From Hyphomicrobiaceae bacterium (GTDB lineage: Bacteria; Pseudomonadota; Alphaproteobacteria; Rhizobiales; Hyphomicrobiaceae), in NCBI GenBank assembly GCA_020442225.1, contig JAGRKR010000326.1, forward strand, positions 3,731 to 11,550: a stretch of 7,820 nt of DNA, in the 5' to 3' direction. Numbering within the stretch: position 1 is the first letter of the stretch; every line of letters starts with the position of its first letter. Both the position numbers and the translations under genes were made by a program. The notes beneath the pieces were generated by a model. The model had not been told where the DNA came from, made no database searches, and worked only from the letters and a program-made list of their open reading frames with translations. Of the stretch, positions 1 to 5,506 are shown piece after piece.

Positions 1-339
1 GAACGGCTTGCCGTCGTGCCACTTGACGCCCTGGCGCAGCTTGAAGGTGAGCTTCGTCTTCGACGAATCCCAGGCCCAGCTCAAACCCAGCTCGGGCACG
101 ACCGTGTCCTTGCTGTTCACGGGCTTCTGCTGATCGAAGACGACCAGGTTGTTGTAGATCGCCATGAAGGGGAACTGCGTGGAGACGGTCGCCTCCTCGA
201 GCAGCGAAGCGCTCGGCGGATTATCGCGGTGGTAGAGCTTGAGCGTTCCGCCCTTCTTCTGGGCCACGGCCGGCGCGACCGCGAGAAAACCCGCCGCGAG
301 TGCGGCAGCGCCTAGACAGAGCGCTTTTCTGAAGTGCAT
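1..339 (-). CDS. ABC transporter substrate-binding protein, family 5 (partial, N-terminus only)
   Basis: This is the first 113 codons of a periplasmic solute-binding protein; the rest lies beyond the left edge. The start is ATG at 339-337, with AGGGAGGAA at 355-347 giving about 9 nt spacing from GGAGG. Residues 1-26 form a classic Sec signal peptide: Arg4-Lys5, an Ala/Leu-rich core and a probable AVA|Q cleavage at 26/27. Residues 97-113 (LTFKLRQGVKWHDGKPF) are the hallmark segment of SBP_bac_5 proteins, which bind di/oligopeptides, nickel, opines or other small solutes for an ABC importer. The mature N-terminus (KKGGTLKLYHRDNPPSAS) and the YNNLVVFD segment also fit that family. Cys8 does not sit in a lipobox, so a lipoprotein is unlikely. 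It lies 190 bp downstream of an SDR gene on the same strand, so it is probably the import arm of the same catabolic locus. Permease and ATPase genes would be expected further left. The ligand cannot be predicted. Confidence 0.93.
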   Translation of the reverse strand, partial: MHFRKALCLGAAALAAGFLAVAPAVAQKKGGTLKLYHRDNPPSASLLEEATVSTQFPFMAIYNNLVVFDQQKPVNSKDTVVPELGLSWAWDSSKTKLTFKLRQGVKWHDGKPF

Positions 340-346
340 TGGCAGC

Positions 347-355
347 TTCCTCCCT
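347..355 (-). promoter_or_regulatory. Ribosome binding site of the substrate-binding protein gene
   Basis: The minus strand reads AGGGAGGAA just before the ATG at 339. It supports this start, which has no competing upstream in-frame start with a comparable site. Confidence 0.75.
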
Positions 356-379
356 TTCAGCTCGGCTTGAGTCCGAGAA

Positions 380-408
380 GCGACGCCTCATACGGGACGT
401 CGCCTCAT
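380..408. repeat. Short direct and inverted repeats upstream of the substrate-binding protein gene
   Basis: CGCCTCAT occurs twice, at 384-391 and 401-408 (17-bp period; ATGAGGCG on the minus strand). The inverted repeat GCGACG (380-385) / CGTCGC (398-403) overlaps both. It lies 41-69 bp upstream of the ATG at 339, in the leader of the transport gene, so it could be an operator or a leader hairpin. No regulator can be assigned, and a chance repeat in GC-rich DNA is possible. Confidence 0.3.
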
Positions 409-469
409 GGCTCTCGTCTTGATTGTCAGAGAAGTCTAACGGTGGGAGCTCGATTGAACAACCCCCGAA

Positions 470-486
470 TCGGCCACGCCGGCCGA
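470..486 (-). terminator. Weak candidate terminator hairpin after the first SDR gene
   Basis: Positions 470-475 TCGGCC and 481-486 GGCCGA form a 6-bp GC-rich stem with a 5-nt loop. On the minus strand the stem is followed by TTCGGGGGTTGTT, which is only mildly T-rich. It lies about 45 bp past the stop of the SDR gene ending at 530 and before the substrate-binding protein gene, so it could attenuate read-through. The stem is short and there is no true U-tract. Confidence 0.3.
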
Positions 487-529
487 CCCACGTCGCCAAC
501 CGACCGTTACTCGCGGCAAGCAAATGGCC

Positions 530-1330
530 TCAACTGCGTCCGATCGAGGCGCCTCCGTCGACGGGCAGCGCCACGCCGGTGATGAAATTCGCCTCGTCGG
601 ATGCGAGGAAGAGCGCCGCGTTCGCCACATCCCACGCCGTTCCCATCTTGCGCCGCAACGGTACGCGTGCATCGCGCTCGGCGGCGACCTCGGCTCGGCT
701 CTTGCCACCGACGCGGGCCCGCGTGTCGACGGCCATCGGCGTATCCATCAGGCCCGGCAGGATCACGTTCGCCCGCACGCCGAACTCGGCGTACTGCTGG
801 GCGATCTGCTTGGTGAAGGCGATCATCGCCGCCTTCGTCGCCTTGTAGGCCACCGTCGGATAGGCGTTGACCGCCGCCGTGGACGAAATGTTGATGATGG
901 TGCCCGAACCCTGGTCGCGCATGACCGGCAGCACGTGCTTGCAGGCCATGATCACGCCGCGCAGGTTGATCGCGGAGACGCGGTCGAACGCCTCCTCGGT
1001 GATCTCGAGCGGCGAGGCGTCGCCGCCGGCGATGCTGACGCCGACGTTGTTGTGCAGGATGTCGATGCGCCCCCAACGGCGGCGCGCGTCCGCGACGGCA
1101 GCCGCCAGTGTCGCCTCCTTCGTCACGTCGGCCACGAAGGCCTCACAGACACCTCCCGCCTCCCGCGCCATCGCCGCCGTCGCCTCGGCCGATGCCGCGT
1201 TCAGGTCTACGGCCAGCACCCTCGCGCCCTCGCGGGCGAACACGATCGACGTCGCACGACCGTTGCCCACGCCCTCGCCGGGTCCCTGTCCGGCGCCGAC
1301 GACGATGGCCACTCTGTCCTGGAGGCGCAT
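530..1330 (-). CDS. Short-chain dehydrogenase/reductase (SDR), copy 1
   Basis: A 266-residue classical-length SDR, a cytosolic NAD(P)-dependent alcohol/ketone oxidoreductase. The Rossmann start is residues 7-26, with a glycine loop (GAGQG, then PGEGVG, then NGRA) about six residues longer than the usual TGxxxGxG and lacking the conserved Thr. Asp42 at the end of strand beta-2 favours NAD over NADP. Other marks are the HNNVG motif at 93-97, Asn122, Ser149/150, and the catalytic Tyr162-x-x-x-Lys166 (YKATK). The C-terminal GVALPVDGGAS is typical. The start is ATG at 1330 with AAAGGAG at 1344-1338, 7 nt upstream. The gene begins 17 bp after the stop of the CMD-family gene, so the two are almost certainly cotranscribed. 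It resembles the SDR at 1973-2785, including the odd glycine loop, so the pair probably derives from a duplication. The substrate is unknown. Confidence 0.93.
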   Translation of the reverse strand: MRLQDRVAIVVGAGQGPGEGVGNGRATSIVFAREGARVLAVDLNAASAEATAAMAREAGGVCEAFVADVTKEATLAAAVADARRRWGRIDILHNNVGVSIAGGDASPLEITEEAFDRVSAINLRGVIMACKHVLPVMRDQGSGTIINISSTAAVNAYPTVAYKATKAAMIAFTKQIAQQYAEFGVRANVILPGLMDTPMAVDTRARVGGKSRAEVAAERDARVPLRRKMGTAWDVANAALFLASDEANFITGVALPVDGGASIGRS

Positions 1331-1347
1331 GGGCTGGCTCCTTTCGA

Positions 1348-1905
1348 TTACGCTTTGCCTGCCGGCAACGGGAACTCGTCGAGATACTTCTGATACTCGG
1401 GCTCGACGTCGATCTCCATGGTGGCGAGAAAGCGTACGACGCCGTTGTAGAACGAGATGGTGATGACGAGGTCCGTCAGGCGCTCCTCGTCGAGCGTCTC
1501 GCGCAGGATCGCGAACGTCTCGTCGGAGATCTTGAGATCGAGGGTCATCTCGCGCGCCGCCTTGAGCACGGCCGCCGTCTGGCGGTCGAGCTTCGCCGGC
1601 CGCCCCTCGGTCGCGTCGATCATGGCGCGGATGTCGTCGTCCGATACGCCGAAATCACGGCCGATCTTGATGTGGTGCGAATACTCGTAGGGCGCGCGGG
1701 TCAGATAGCCGACCTGCAGGATGGCCAGCTCCCGCAAGCGCGGATCGAGGCGGCTCTTGAAGCGGATGAAGCGGCCGAGCCCCTGGAAGGCGCGGGCGCC
1801 ATTGGGGCTGTGTGCGAGGATCTTGTAGAGTGCGATGTCGCGCGACAGCAGCTCCTGGTCCTCGGCCGCCAGATCGGCCTTCTCGAGATAGCGAAGTCGA
1901 GCCAC
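1348..1905 (-). CDS. Carboxymuconolactone decarboxylase (CMD)-like protein, no cysteines
   Basis: A 185-residue, all-helical protein of the CMD/AhpD-like fold. The core is residues 56-90: RLRELAILQVGYLTRAPYEY then SHHIKIGRDFGV, matching the family pattern in which an Arg-x-x-Glu helix is followed by E-x-x-x-H (Glu74, His78). AhpD peroxidase members carry CxxC here; this protein has no cysteine anywhere, so a thiol peroxidase role is excluded. It is closer to the decarboxylase-like branch, whose real activities are mostly unknown. The start is GTG at 1905-1903, preceded by AAGGAAGGG (1920-1912) at 6 nt. There is no in-frame ATG near it. It sits between two paralogous SDR genes on the same strand, 67 bp after the upstream one and 17 bp before the downstream one. 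It may therefore act in the same degradative pathway, for instance on a beta-keto acid or lactone made by the SDRs. That role is inference. Confidence 0.85.
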   Translation of the reverse strand: MARLRYLEKADLAAEDQELLSRDIALYKILAHSPNGARAFQGLGRFIRFKSRLDPRLRELAILQVGYLTRAPYEYSHHIKIGRDFGVSDDDIRAMIDATEGRPAKLDRQTAAVLKAAREMTLDLKISDETFAILRETLDEERLTDLVITISFYNGVVRFLATMEIDVEPEYQKYLDEFPLPAGKA

Positions 1906-1910
1906 GGTTT

Positions 1911-1920
1911 ACCCTTCCTT
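1911..1920 (-). promoter_or_regulatory. Ribosome binding site fixing a GTG start (CMD-like gene)
   Basis: The minus strand reads AAGGAAGGGT, then AAACC, then GTG at 1905. It selects the GTG start of the CMD-like gene, for which no nearby ATG exists. Confidence 0.65.
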
Positions 1921-1972
1921 GATTGGGTGTTCGCCTGCCGGTCCCTGCCGGATGGCCGCACTGTTTGCAGCA

Positions 1973-2785
1973 CTATTGATTGTCGCGTGCCGGCGCCTGT
2001 GCCGTCACGCCGCCATCCACGACCAGCGTATGCCCGGTGATGTAGCGCGCATGATCCGAGAGCAGGAACTTGACCGCGTGGCCGATGTCCCAGCCGGTGC
2101 CCTCGATGCCGAGGATCGAGGCCTTGCGCCGTCGCTCGCGACCTTCTGCCGACATGCCGCGCTTTTCCATGCGCGGGGTGAACATCGGCCCTGGCGCCAC
2201 GCAATTGACGCGGATGCCGTCGCGGCCGTGATCGACAGCCATGGCGCGCGTGAGCGTGATGACCGCCCCCTTGGAGACGGCGTAGGCCGTCAGGCCACGC
2301 GGACGCAGCGCCGAGATCGACGAGACGTTGACGATGGCCCCGCCCTTCGCCGTCTTGATCATGGCGGGGATCGCGTACTTCGAGAGCAGGAACATGCTGT
2401 CAACGTTGGTGCGCATGACCTTCTGCCAGCCCTCGAGCGTCTCGTCGACGACGGAGCCGCGGCTGCCGATGCCGACGTTGTTGTCGAGATAATCGAGCCG
2501 CCCGAAGTGATCGAGGGCCGCCGTGACGATCGCCTCGCAATCGCGGGGGCTCGTCACGTCTGCGGACATGGCCTTGGCCGCACCACCTTCGCCGGCGATC
2601 ATGGCCACAGTCTTCTCGGCAGCCGCCCGATCGCTGTCGACGACCAGCACCTTGCTGCCGGCGCGCGCCAGCAGGATGGCAGCCGCCCGGCCATTGCCGA
2701 CACCGTCTCCCGGAGAGCCGCCGCCTGCGATGATCGCCACCTTGCCGTCGAGGCCCGGATCGTCCTCCGGTCGAAGCGCTGCCAT
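1973..2785 (-). CDS. Short-chain dehydrogenase/reductase (SDR), copy 2
   Basis: A 270-residue SDR. The start chosen is ATG at 2785 because GGAGGGG at 2794-2788 precedes it and the Rossmann strand begins normally at Lys15 (GKVAIIAGGG). An in-frame ATG at 2902 would add 39 residues without SDR homology and run over the regulatory region. The glycine loop (GGGS-PGDGVG-NGRA, residues 21-34) carries the same insertion as the SDR at 530-1330 and again lacks the conserved Thr. Asp50 ends beta-2, which suggests NAD. Further motifs are DNNVG at 101-105, Asn127, Ser155/156, Tyr168-x-x-x-Lys172 (YAVSK), PGPMFTPR after beta-6 and a C-terminal GHTLVVDGGV. It is the first gene of the leftward unit and is divergent from the enolase-superfamily gene. 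The two SDRs probably catalyse consecutive or stereochemically distinct oxidations of one substrate (inference). Confidence 0.93.
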   Translation of the reverse strand: MAALRPEDDPGLDGKVAIIAGGGSPGDGVGNGRAAAILLARAGSKVLVVDSDRAAAEKTVAMIAGEGGAAKAMSADVTSPRDCEAIVTAALDHFGRLDYLDNNVGIGSRGSVVDETLEGWQKVMRTNVDSMFLLSKYAIPAMIKTAKGGAIVNVSSISALRPRGLTAYAVSKGAVITLTRAMAVDHGRDGIRVNCVAPGPMFTPRMEKRGMSAEGRERRRKASILGIEGTGWDIGHAVKFLLSDHARYITGHTLVVDGGVTAQAPARDNQ

Positions 2786-2816
2786 ATCCCCTCCGTTCAG
2801 GTGAGCTTGCCGATCT

Positions 2817-2828
2817 GTCCAGACCAAT
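2817..2828 (+). promoter_or_regulatory. Candidate operator, left copy (GTC-CA-GACCAAT)
   Basis: GTCCAGACCAAT matches 10 of 12 bases of the copy at 2951-2962 in the same orientation; only the two central bases differ (CA versus TG). Each has an internal GTC-NN-GAC dyad with an outer ACCAAT arm. The shape resembles operators of FadR-type GntR regulators, which often carry TTGGT/ACCAA arms. It lies 32 bp upstream of the SDR start at 2785, where a repressor could block the leftward unit. No regulator gene is in the window. Confidence 0.5.
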
Positions 2829-2850
2829 GAGGTTAGCGCCTCGACCACCG

Positions 2851-2867
2851 CTGGAGCAAGCCTCCAG
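2851..2867. repeat. Inverted repeat in divergent region (6-bp stem)
   Basis: CTGGAG (2851-2856) and CTCCAG (2862-2867) are perfect complements separated by CAAGC. This is a possible leader hairpin or protein site between the two candidate operators. It is short enough to be chance. Confidence 0.3.
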
Positions 2868-2909
2868 GGGCCGATGAACCCGGACCCGTTCTGGTCGGCC
2901 ACAAACGCC

Positions 2910-2928
2910 GCCGCCTCGCCCAGGCGGC
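2910..2928. repeat. Inverted repeat in divergent region (7-bp GC stem)
   Basis: GCCGCCT (2910-2916) and AGGCGGC (2922-2928) are perfect complements around CGCCC. It lies 22 bp before the right-hand candidate operator and could form a stable hairpin in either transcript. It lacks a U-tract, so it is not a canonical terminator on the plus strand. Confidence 0.35.
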
Positions 2929-2950
2929 TTGCGCTTGCCCTCGGGGGCGG

Positions 2951-2962
2951 GTCTGGACCAAT
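2951..2962 (+). promoter_or_regulatory. Candidate operator, right copy (GTC-TG-GACCAAT)
   Basis: GTCTGGACCAAT; with the preceding G, the core GGTC-TG-GACC is a perfect 4+4 dyad. It is paired with the copy at 2817-2828, with 134 bp between equivalent bases. It lies about 57 bp upstream of the GTG at 3020 and overlaps the weak -10 candidate, a position suited to repression of the enolase-superfamily gene. Confidence 0.5.
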
Positions 2963-3006
2963 ATCCGGCCAACCGGGGTCGCCACTCCGGCAAAGATGTA
3001 AATCTC

Positions 3007-3014
3007 AGGAGGAG
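3007..3014 (+). promoter_or_regulatory. Ribosome binding site fixing a GTG start (enolase-superfamily gene)
   Basis: AGGAGGAG, nearly the perfect anti-SD sequence, lies 5 nt before GTG at 3020. It justifies the GTG start; the protein then begins with the usual first beta strand of the superfamily. Confidence 0.85.
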
Positions 3015-3019
3015 ACCAC

Positions 3020-4129
3020 GTGAGCAGCGCCAGGATCAGCGAGATCACCGTTCGCAAGCTTAAGATCAATCTGCCGACCCCCTACAAGGTATCGGGCGCA
3101 CAATTCTACCATTACGAGCCCCTCGTCGTGCAGATGCGCATGAGTGATGGGCGCGAAGGCTTCGGCGAGACGGTCATCCACAAGGGCTATTCCGACGAGA
3201 CGCCCGAGGGCGGCCTGGCGTTCGCCAACGAGATGGCCGAGCGCATCGTCGGCAGCACGACGGCCGAGGCCCGCGCCGCCATCGCCCCACATCTCGACGC
3301 CAACTCGCATGGCGGCTCGGTGCTCATGACGTCGATCGAGATGATCGACGGCAGCCCCCTCCTGAAAGTCGACACGCCCGCGAGCGTACCGCTGCTGGTG
3401 CCCGTCAACGCCATGGAGCTCGACGGCCTCGCGCCCGAGATCGAGGAGACGATCTCGCGCGGTTTCAAGACGCTGAAGGTCAAGGTCGGCTTCGACGTCG
3501 ACAAGGATCTCGCCCGCGTCAAGCGCATCCAGGAGATCGTCGGCGACCGCGTCACCATCCGCCTCGACGCCAACCGCGGCTTCACGCGTGAGCAGGGCTG
3601 CCGCTTCGGCGCTTCGCTAGACCCGAAGGGCATCGAGCTGTTCGAGCAGCCCTGCAGCAAGACCGACTGGGAGGCGAACGCGGCCGTGGCCGCGGTCTCG
3701 ACCGTGCCGGTGATGATGGACGAATCCATCTACAGCCTCACCGACATCGACCGCGCCGCCAAGATGAAGGGCTGCGGCTACGTCAAGGTGAAGCTGAAGA
3801 AGTTCGGCTCGCTGGAACGGCTCGAGGCGTCCCTGCAGCGGATCTGGGCGAACAAGATCAAGCCCGTGCTCGGTGACGGTGTGTCGACGGACCTGTCCTG
3901 CTGGCTCGAGGCCTGCGTCGCCCGCTCGACGATCAAGAACGCCGGCGAGATGAACGGCTTCCTGAAGCTCGACACGCTGCTCTTCGCCGATCCCCTGCCG
4001 TTCGAGAACGGCGCCATCAAGCTGGTTCCCGGCTGGAAGCCGGTGATCGACCAGAAGACGATCGAGCGTGTCACGCTGCTGTCCAACACCTACAGCGCCG
4101 GGGCGCGCTCGGCTTCGACCGGCGCCTGA
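3020..4129 (+). CDS. Enolase-superfamily enzyme, mandelate racemase / muconate lactonizing type
   Basis: A 369-residue cytosolic enzyme of the usual MR/MLE length. Residues 1-115 form the N-terminal capping domain, with EGFGE at 46-50. The rest is the (beta/alpha)-barrel. Visible catalytic elements are the KVK motif Lys153-x-Lys155; Mg ligands Asp183 (RLDANRGF), Glu209 (ELFEQP) and Asp234 (MMDES); a second general base probably Lys258 in VKVKLKKFG; and GDGVST at 285-290 followed by Glu297. The paired lysines fit the muconate lactonizing subgroup, which includes cycloisomerases, dipeptide epimerases and N-succinylamino-acid racemases. That chemistry abstracts the proton alpha to a carboxylate. 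The specificity residues do not tell me the substrate. The start is GTG with a near-perfect ribosome binding site. It is transcribed alone, divergently from the SDR operon across a shared control region, and ends in a hairpin at 4157-4189. Confidence 0.92.
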   Translation: MSSARISEITVRKLKINLPTPYKVSGAQFYHYEPLVVQMRMSDGREGFGETVIHKGYSDETPEGGLAFANEMAERIVGSTTAEARAAIAPHLDANSHGGSVLMTSIEMIDGSPLLKVDTPASVPLLVPVNAMELDGLAPEIEETISRGFKTLKVKVGFDVDKDLARVKRIQEIVGDRVTIRLDANRGFTREQGCRFGASLDPKGIELFEQPCSKTDWEANAAVAAVSTVPVMMDESIYSLTDIDRAAKMKGCGYVKVKLKKFGSLERLEASLQRIWANKIKPVLGDGVSTDLSCWLEACVARSTIKNAGEMNGFLKLDTLLFADPLPFENGAIKLVPGWKPVIDQKTIERVTLLSNTYSAGARSASTGA

Positions 4130-4156
4130 CTGACGGCATAACAGCACGACTAACTC

Positions 4157-4189
4157 ACACGAGCGGGATGGCCGGCATCCCGCTCGTGT
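4157..4189. terminator. Bidirectional terminator-like hairpin between convergent genes
   Basis: ACACGAGCGGGATG (4157-4170) and CATCCCGCTCGTGT (4176-4189) form a perfect 14-bp stem with loop GCCGG. It lies in the 82-bp gap between the convergent enolase-superfamily gene (stop at 4129) and the JmjC-like gene (stop at 4212). Neither side has a T-run, so it is not a textbook intrinsic terminator, but its position and length strongly suggest a shared 3' end signal or RNA-stabilising stem. Confidence 0.8.
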
Positions 4190-4211
4190 CGCATCCCGCC
4201 CCCTGTGACCC

Positions 4212-5408
4212 TCAGAGCGCCTCGACGACGCCGATGGAAGCGAGCGTCTCCAGAATGGCCAGCATGCGCTGCTCGCCATCCCCCTCGAAGGCTCGCGTCA
4301 GGCTGGCCAGGTCGAAGTGGTCACGCTCGAGCACCCAACGCACCGCCGCCTCGTCCCGAGCCTCGCAGGCTCCCTTGCCGCGCGCGGACACGATCTGCCA
4401 GTCCTGGCCGCGCCTGACCAGCCGGATCCCACTCGCCGCGACACGGTAGCGCTTCGACGAGCCGCCGGGCATGCGGATGTGCGTCATGTTCTCGAACGCC
4501 TTGAGACGCTGCTCGGCGCGGAACTGCTGCGCCATGTCGGGCGTGTCGAGCACCTCTTTCACGGCGGCGGCAATCCTGCGCACGTGCGCCTCGTGCGCCT
4601 CGATGTCGTCGAAGCGCGGCAAGGCCTGACGCACGACCTCGAGCTGGTCGAGCGAGCCGACCAGCCATTGCAGGAAGTCGAGACCGCGCGCCTCGGTGAG
4701 ACCGAAGGACAGGTGCAGGCACGCCTCCGACGAGGCGAGGGCATCGTGATAGACGCCCTTGGGAAGATAAAGGAGATCGCCGGGCTTGAGCTCCACCTCC
4801 ATGAGCAGCTCGCCCTTGGCGCGCTCGTGATGCTCGGGTGAGAAACTCGGATGATTGTAGCCGGGCCGCTCCAAGGGCTCCGGGAAGCGCCCCTTGTAGA
4901 CGCGCCACGTCTTCCGGCCCTCCACGTGGAGCGCGATCACCTCGGTCGAGTCGAAGTGAGAGGGAAAAGCCTGGCGCTGATTCTGCGAGCAGTAGGCGTT
5001 GCACGAGACGCGCGTCGCGAAGGCCATCTGCAGGGCTTCGGTCGTGGCGCGAATCCCGGGCGACAGCATCTCGATGAGATCCAGCACGATGCTGGCGCCC
5101 TGCTGCATCAGGGCGGCGACGCGTGGCGGATGGGGGCGCATCATGCGAATGCCGTCGCGGCTCGCCGACGGCCGGCAGTAGTCCCCGGCGTCAAGCGTCT
5201 CGCAGTCGAGCACCATCTTGAAGCTCCGGTCCGACCAGATGTCCGTCATATTCACGAGATCGTTCCAGTCGGACCAGGTGCAGACGCGCGCAAACTTGTC
5301 CGGCGTGCCCGGGATGTGCAGGGGCTTCTTCTGAAAATAGGTCGCGAAGAACTCCTCCGGCGTCACCGGATCGAGGATCTGGCGGAATGTCAGCGTCGGC
5401 TCGGTCAT
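4212..5408 (-). CDS. JmjC/cupin-4 oxygenase-like protein (ribosomal oxygenase family)
   Basis: A 398-residue protein. The start is ATG at 5408 with GGGGAG (5420-5415) at 6 nt. Residues 14-32 (PVTPEEFFATYFQKKPLHI) are the usual opening of the family: a WxxKP-like segment before the jelly roll. The Fe(II) facial triad is visible as His151-x-Asp153 (FPSHFDSTEV) and distal His221 in GDLLYLPKGVYHDA. Residues 160-171 (LHVEGRKTWRVY) match the strand after the HxD. The C-terminal half (about 260-398) would hold the dimerisation and winged-helix regions seen in bacterial 2-oxoglutarate oxygenases that hydroxylate ribosomal proteins (the E. coli YcfD type). By homology it should use Fe(II), O2 and 2-oxoglutarate. 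It is 98 bp downstream of the aconitase X small-subunit gene on the same strand. A protein hydroxylase in a catabolic operon is odd; a small-molecule or peptide target is possible but unproven. Confidence 0.85.
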   Translation of the reverse strand: MTEPTLTFRQILDPVTPEEFFATYFQKKPLHIPGTPDKFARVCTWSDWNDLVNMTDIWSDRSFKMVLDCETLDAGDYCRPSASRDGIRMMRPHPPRVAALMQQGASIVLDLIEMLSPGIRATTEALQMAFATRVSCNAYCSQNQRQAFPSHFDSTEVIALHVEGRKTWRVYKGRFPEPLERPGYNHPSFSPEHHERAKGELLMEVELKPGDLLYLPKGVYHDALASSEACLHLSFGLTEARGLDFLQWLVGSLDQLEVVRQALPRFDDIEAHEAHVRRIAAAVKEVLDTPDMAQQFRAEQRLKAFENMTHIRMPGGSSKRYRVAASGIRLVRRGQDWQIVSARGKGACEARDEAAVRWVLERDHFDLASLTRAFEGDGEQRMLAILETLASIGVVEAL

Positions 5409-5457
5409 GGCGCTCTCCCCCTGCCGTCTTGTGCTTGCGCCGCTGGCGCTCGACCCG

Positions 5458-5476
5458 GACGCCGTGACGGCGTCAC
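5458..5476. repeat. Nested palindromes between the aconitase X and JmjC-like genes
   Basis: GACGCCG (5458-5464) and CGGCGTC (5468-5474) form a 7-bp stem with loop TGA. GTGACG-G-CGTCAC (5464-5476) is a second perfect dyad overlapping it. A smaller hairpin, GCGCC/GGCGC, lies at 5437-5449. All fall in the 98-bp gap before the JmjC-like gene. They could be an operator, a processing or attenuation hairpin, or simply GC-rich spacer. Confidence 0.4.
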
Positions 5477-5506
5477 CCGATCGAGGCGGCAGCGACGTGG
5501 GCAGCG

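Larger units (their letters stand above)
2786..3019. promoter_or_regulatory. Divergent control region between SDR copy 2 and the enolase-superfamily gene
   Basis: This 234-bp stretch holds no gene. It must contain the start signals for both the leftward SDR operon and the rightward enolase-superfamily gene. A weak sigma-70-like pair for the rightward gene is TTGCCC (2935-2940) and CAATAT (2959-2964) with an 18-bp spacer; its -10 overlaps the right-hand repeat described separately. I cannot identify a convincing leftward promoter. The region also holds two inverted repeats, at 2851-2867 and 2910-2928. Confidence 0.55.

Noticed and set aside
315..339. Lipoprotein signal in the substrate-binding protein (Cys8)
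   Set aside because: The Cys is too close to the N-terminus and the preceding KAL is not a lipobox; an AVA|Q cleavage fits better.
524..1393. Long open frame on the plus strand opposite SDR copy 1
   Set aside because: Arg/His-rich translation with no family resemblance; antisense open frames are expected in GC-rich codons, and the minus strand encodes a clear SDR here.
1108..2040. 310-codon plus-strand open frame opposite SDR copy 1 and the CMD-like gene
   Set aside because: Low-complexity Pro/Arg/Ser start, spans two real genes and has no recognisable domain.
1919..2830. 303-codon plus-strand open frame opposite SDR copy 2
   Set aside because: Antisense shadow of a clear SDR with intact catalytic residues; no convincing motif in the translation.
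2786..2902. N-terminal extension of SDR copy 2 from an ATG at 2902
   Set aside because: The extension has no SDR homology and overlaps a candidate operator, while the ATG at 2785 has a GGAGGGG ribosome binding site.
3617..4279. 220-codon minus-strand open frame opposite the enolase-superfamily gene
   Set aside because: Shadow of the complementary frame; composition is Arg/Ala/Gly biased and it crosses the hairpin at 4157-4189.
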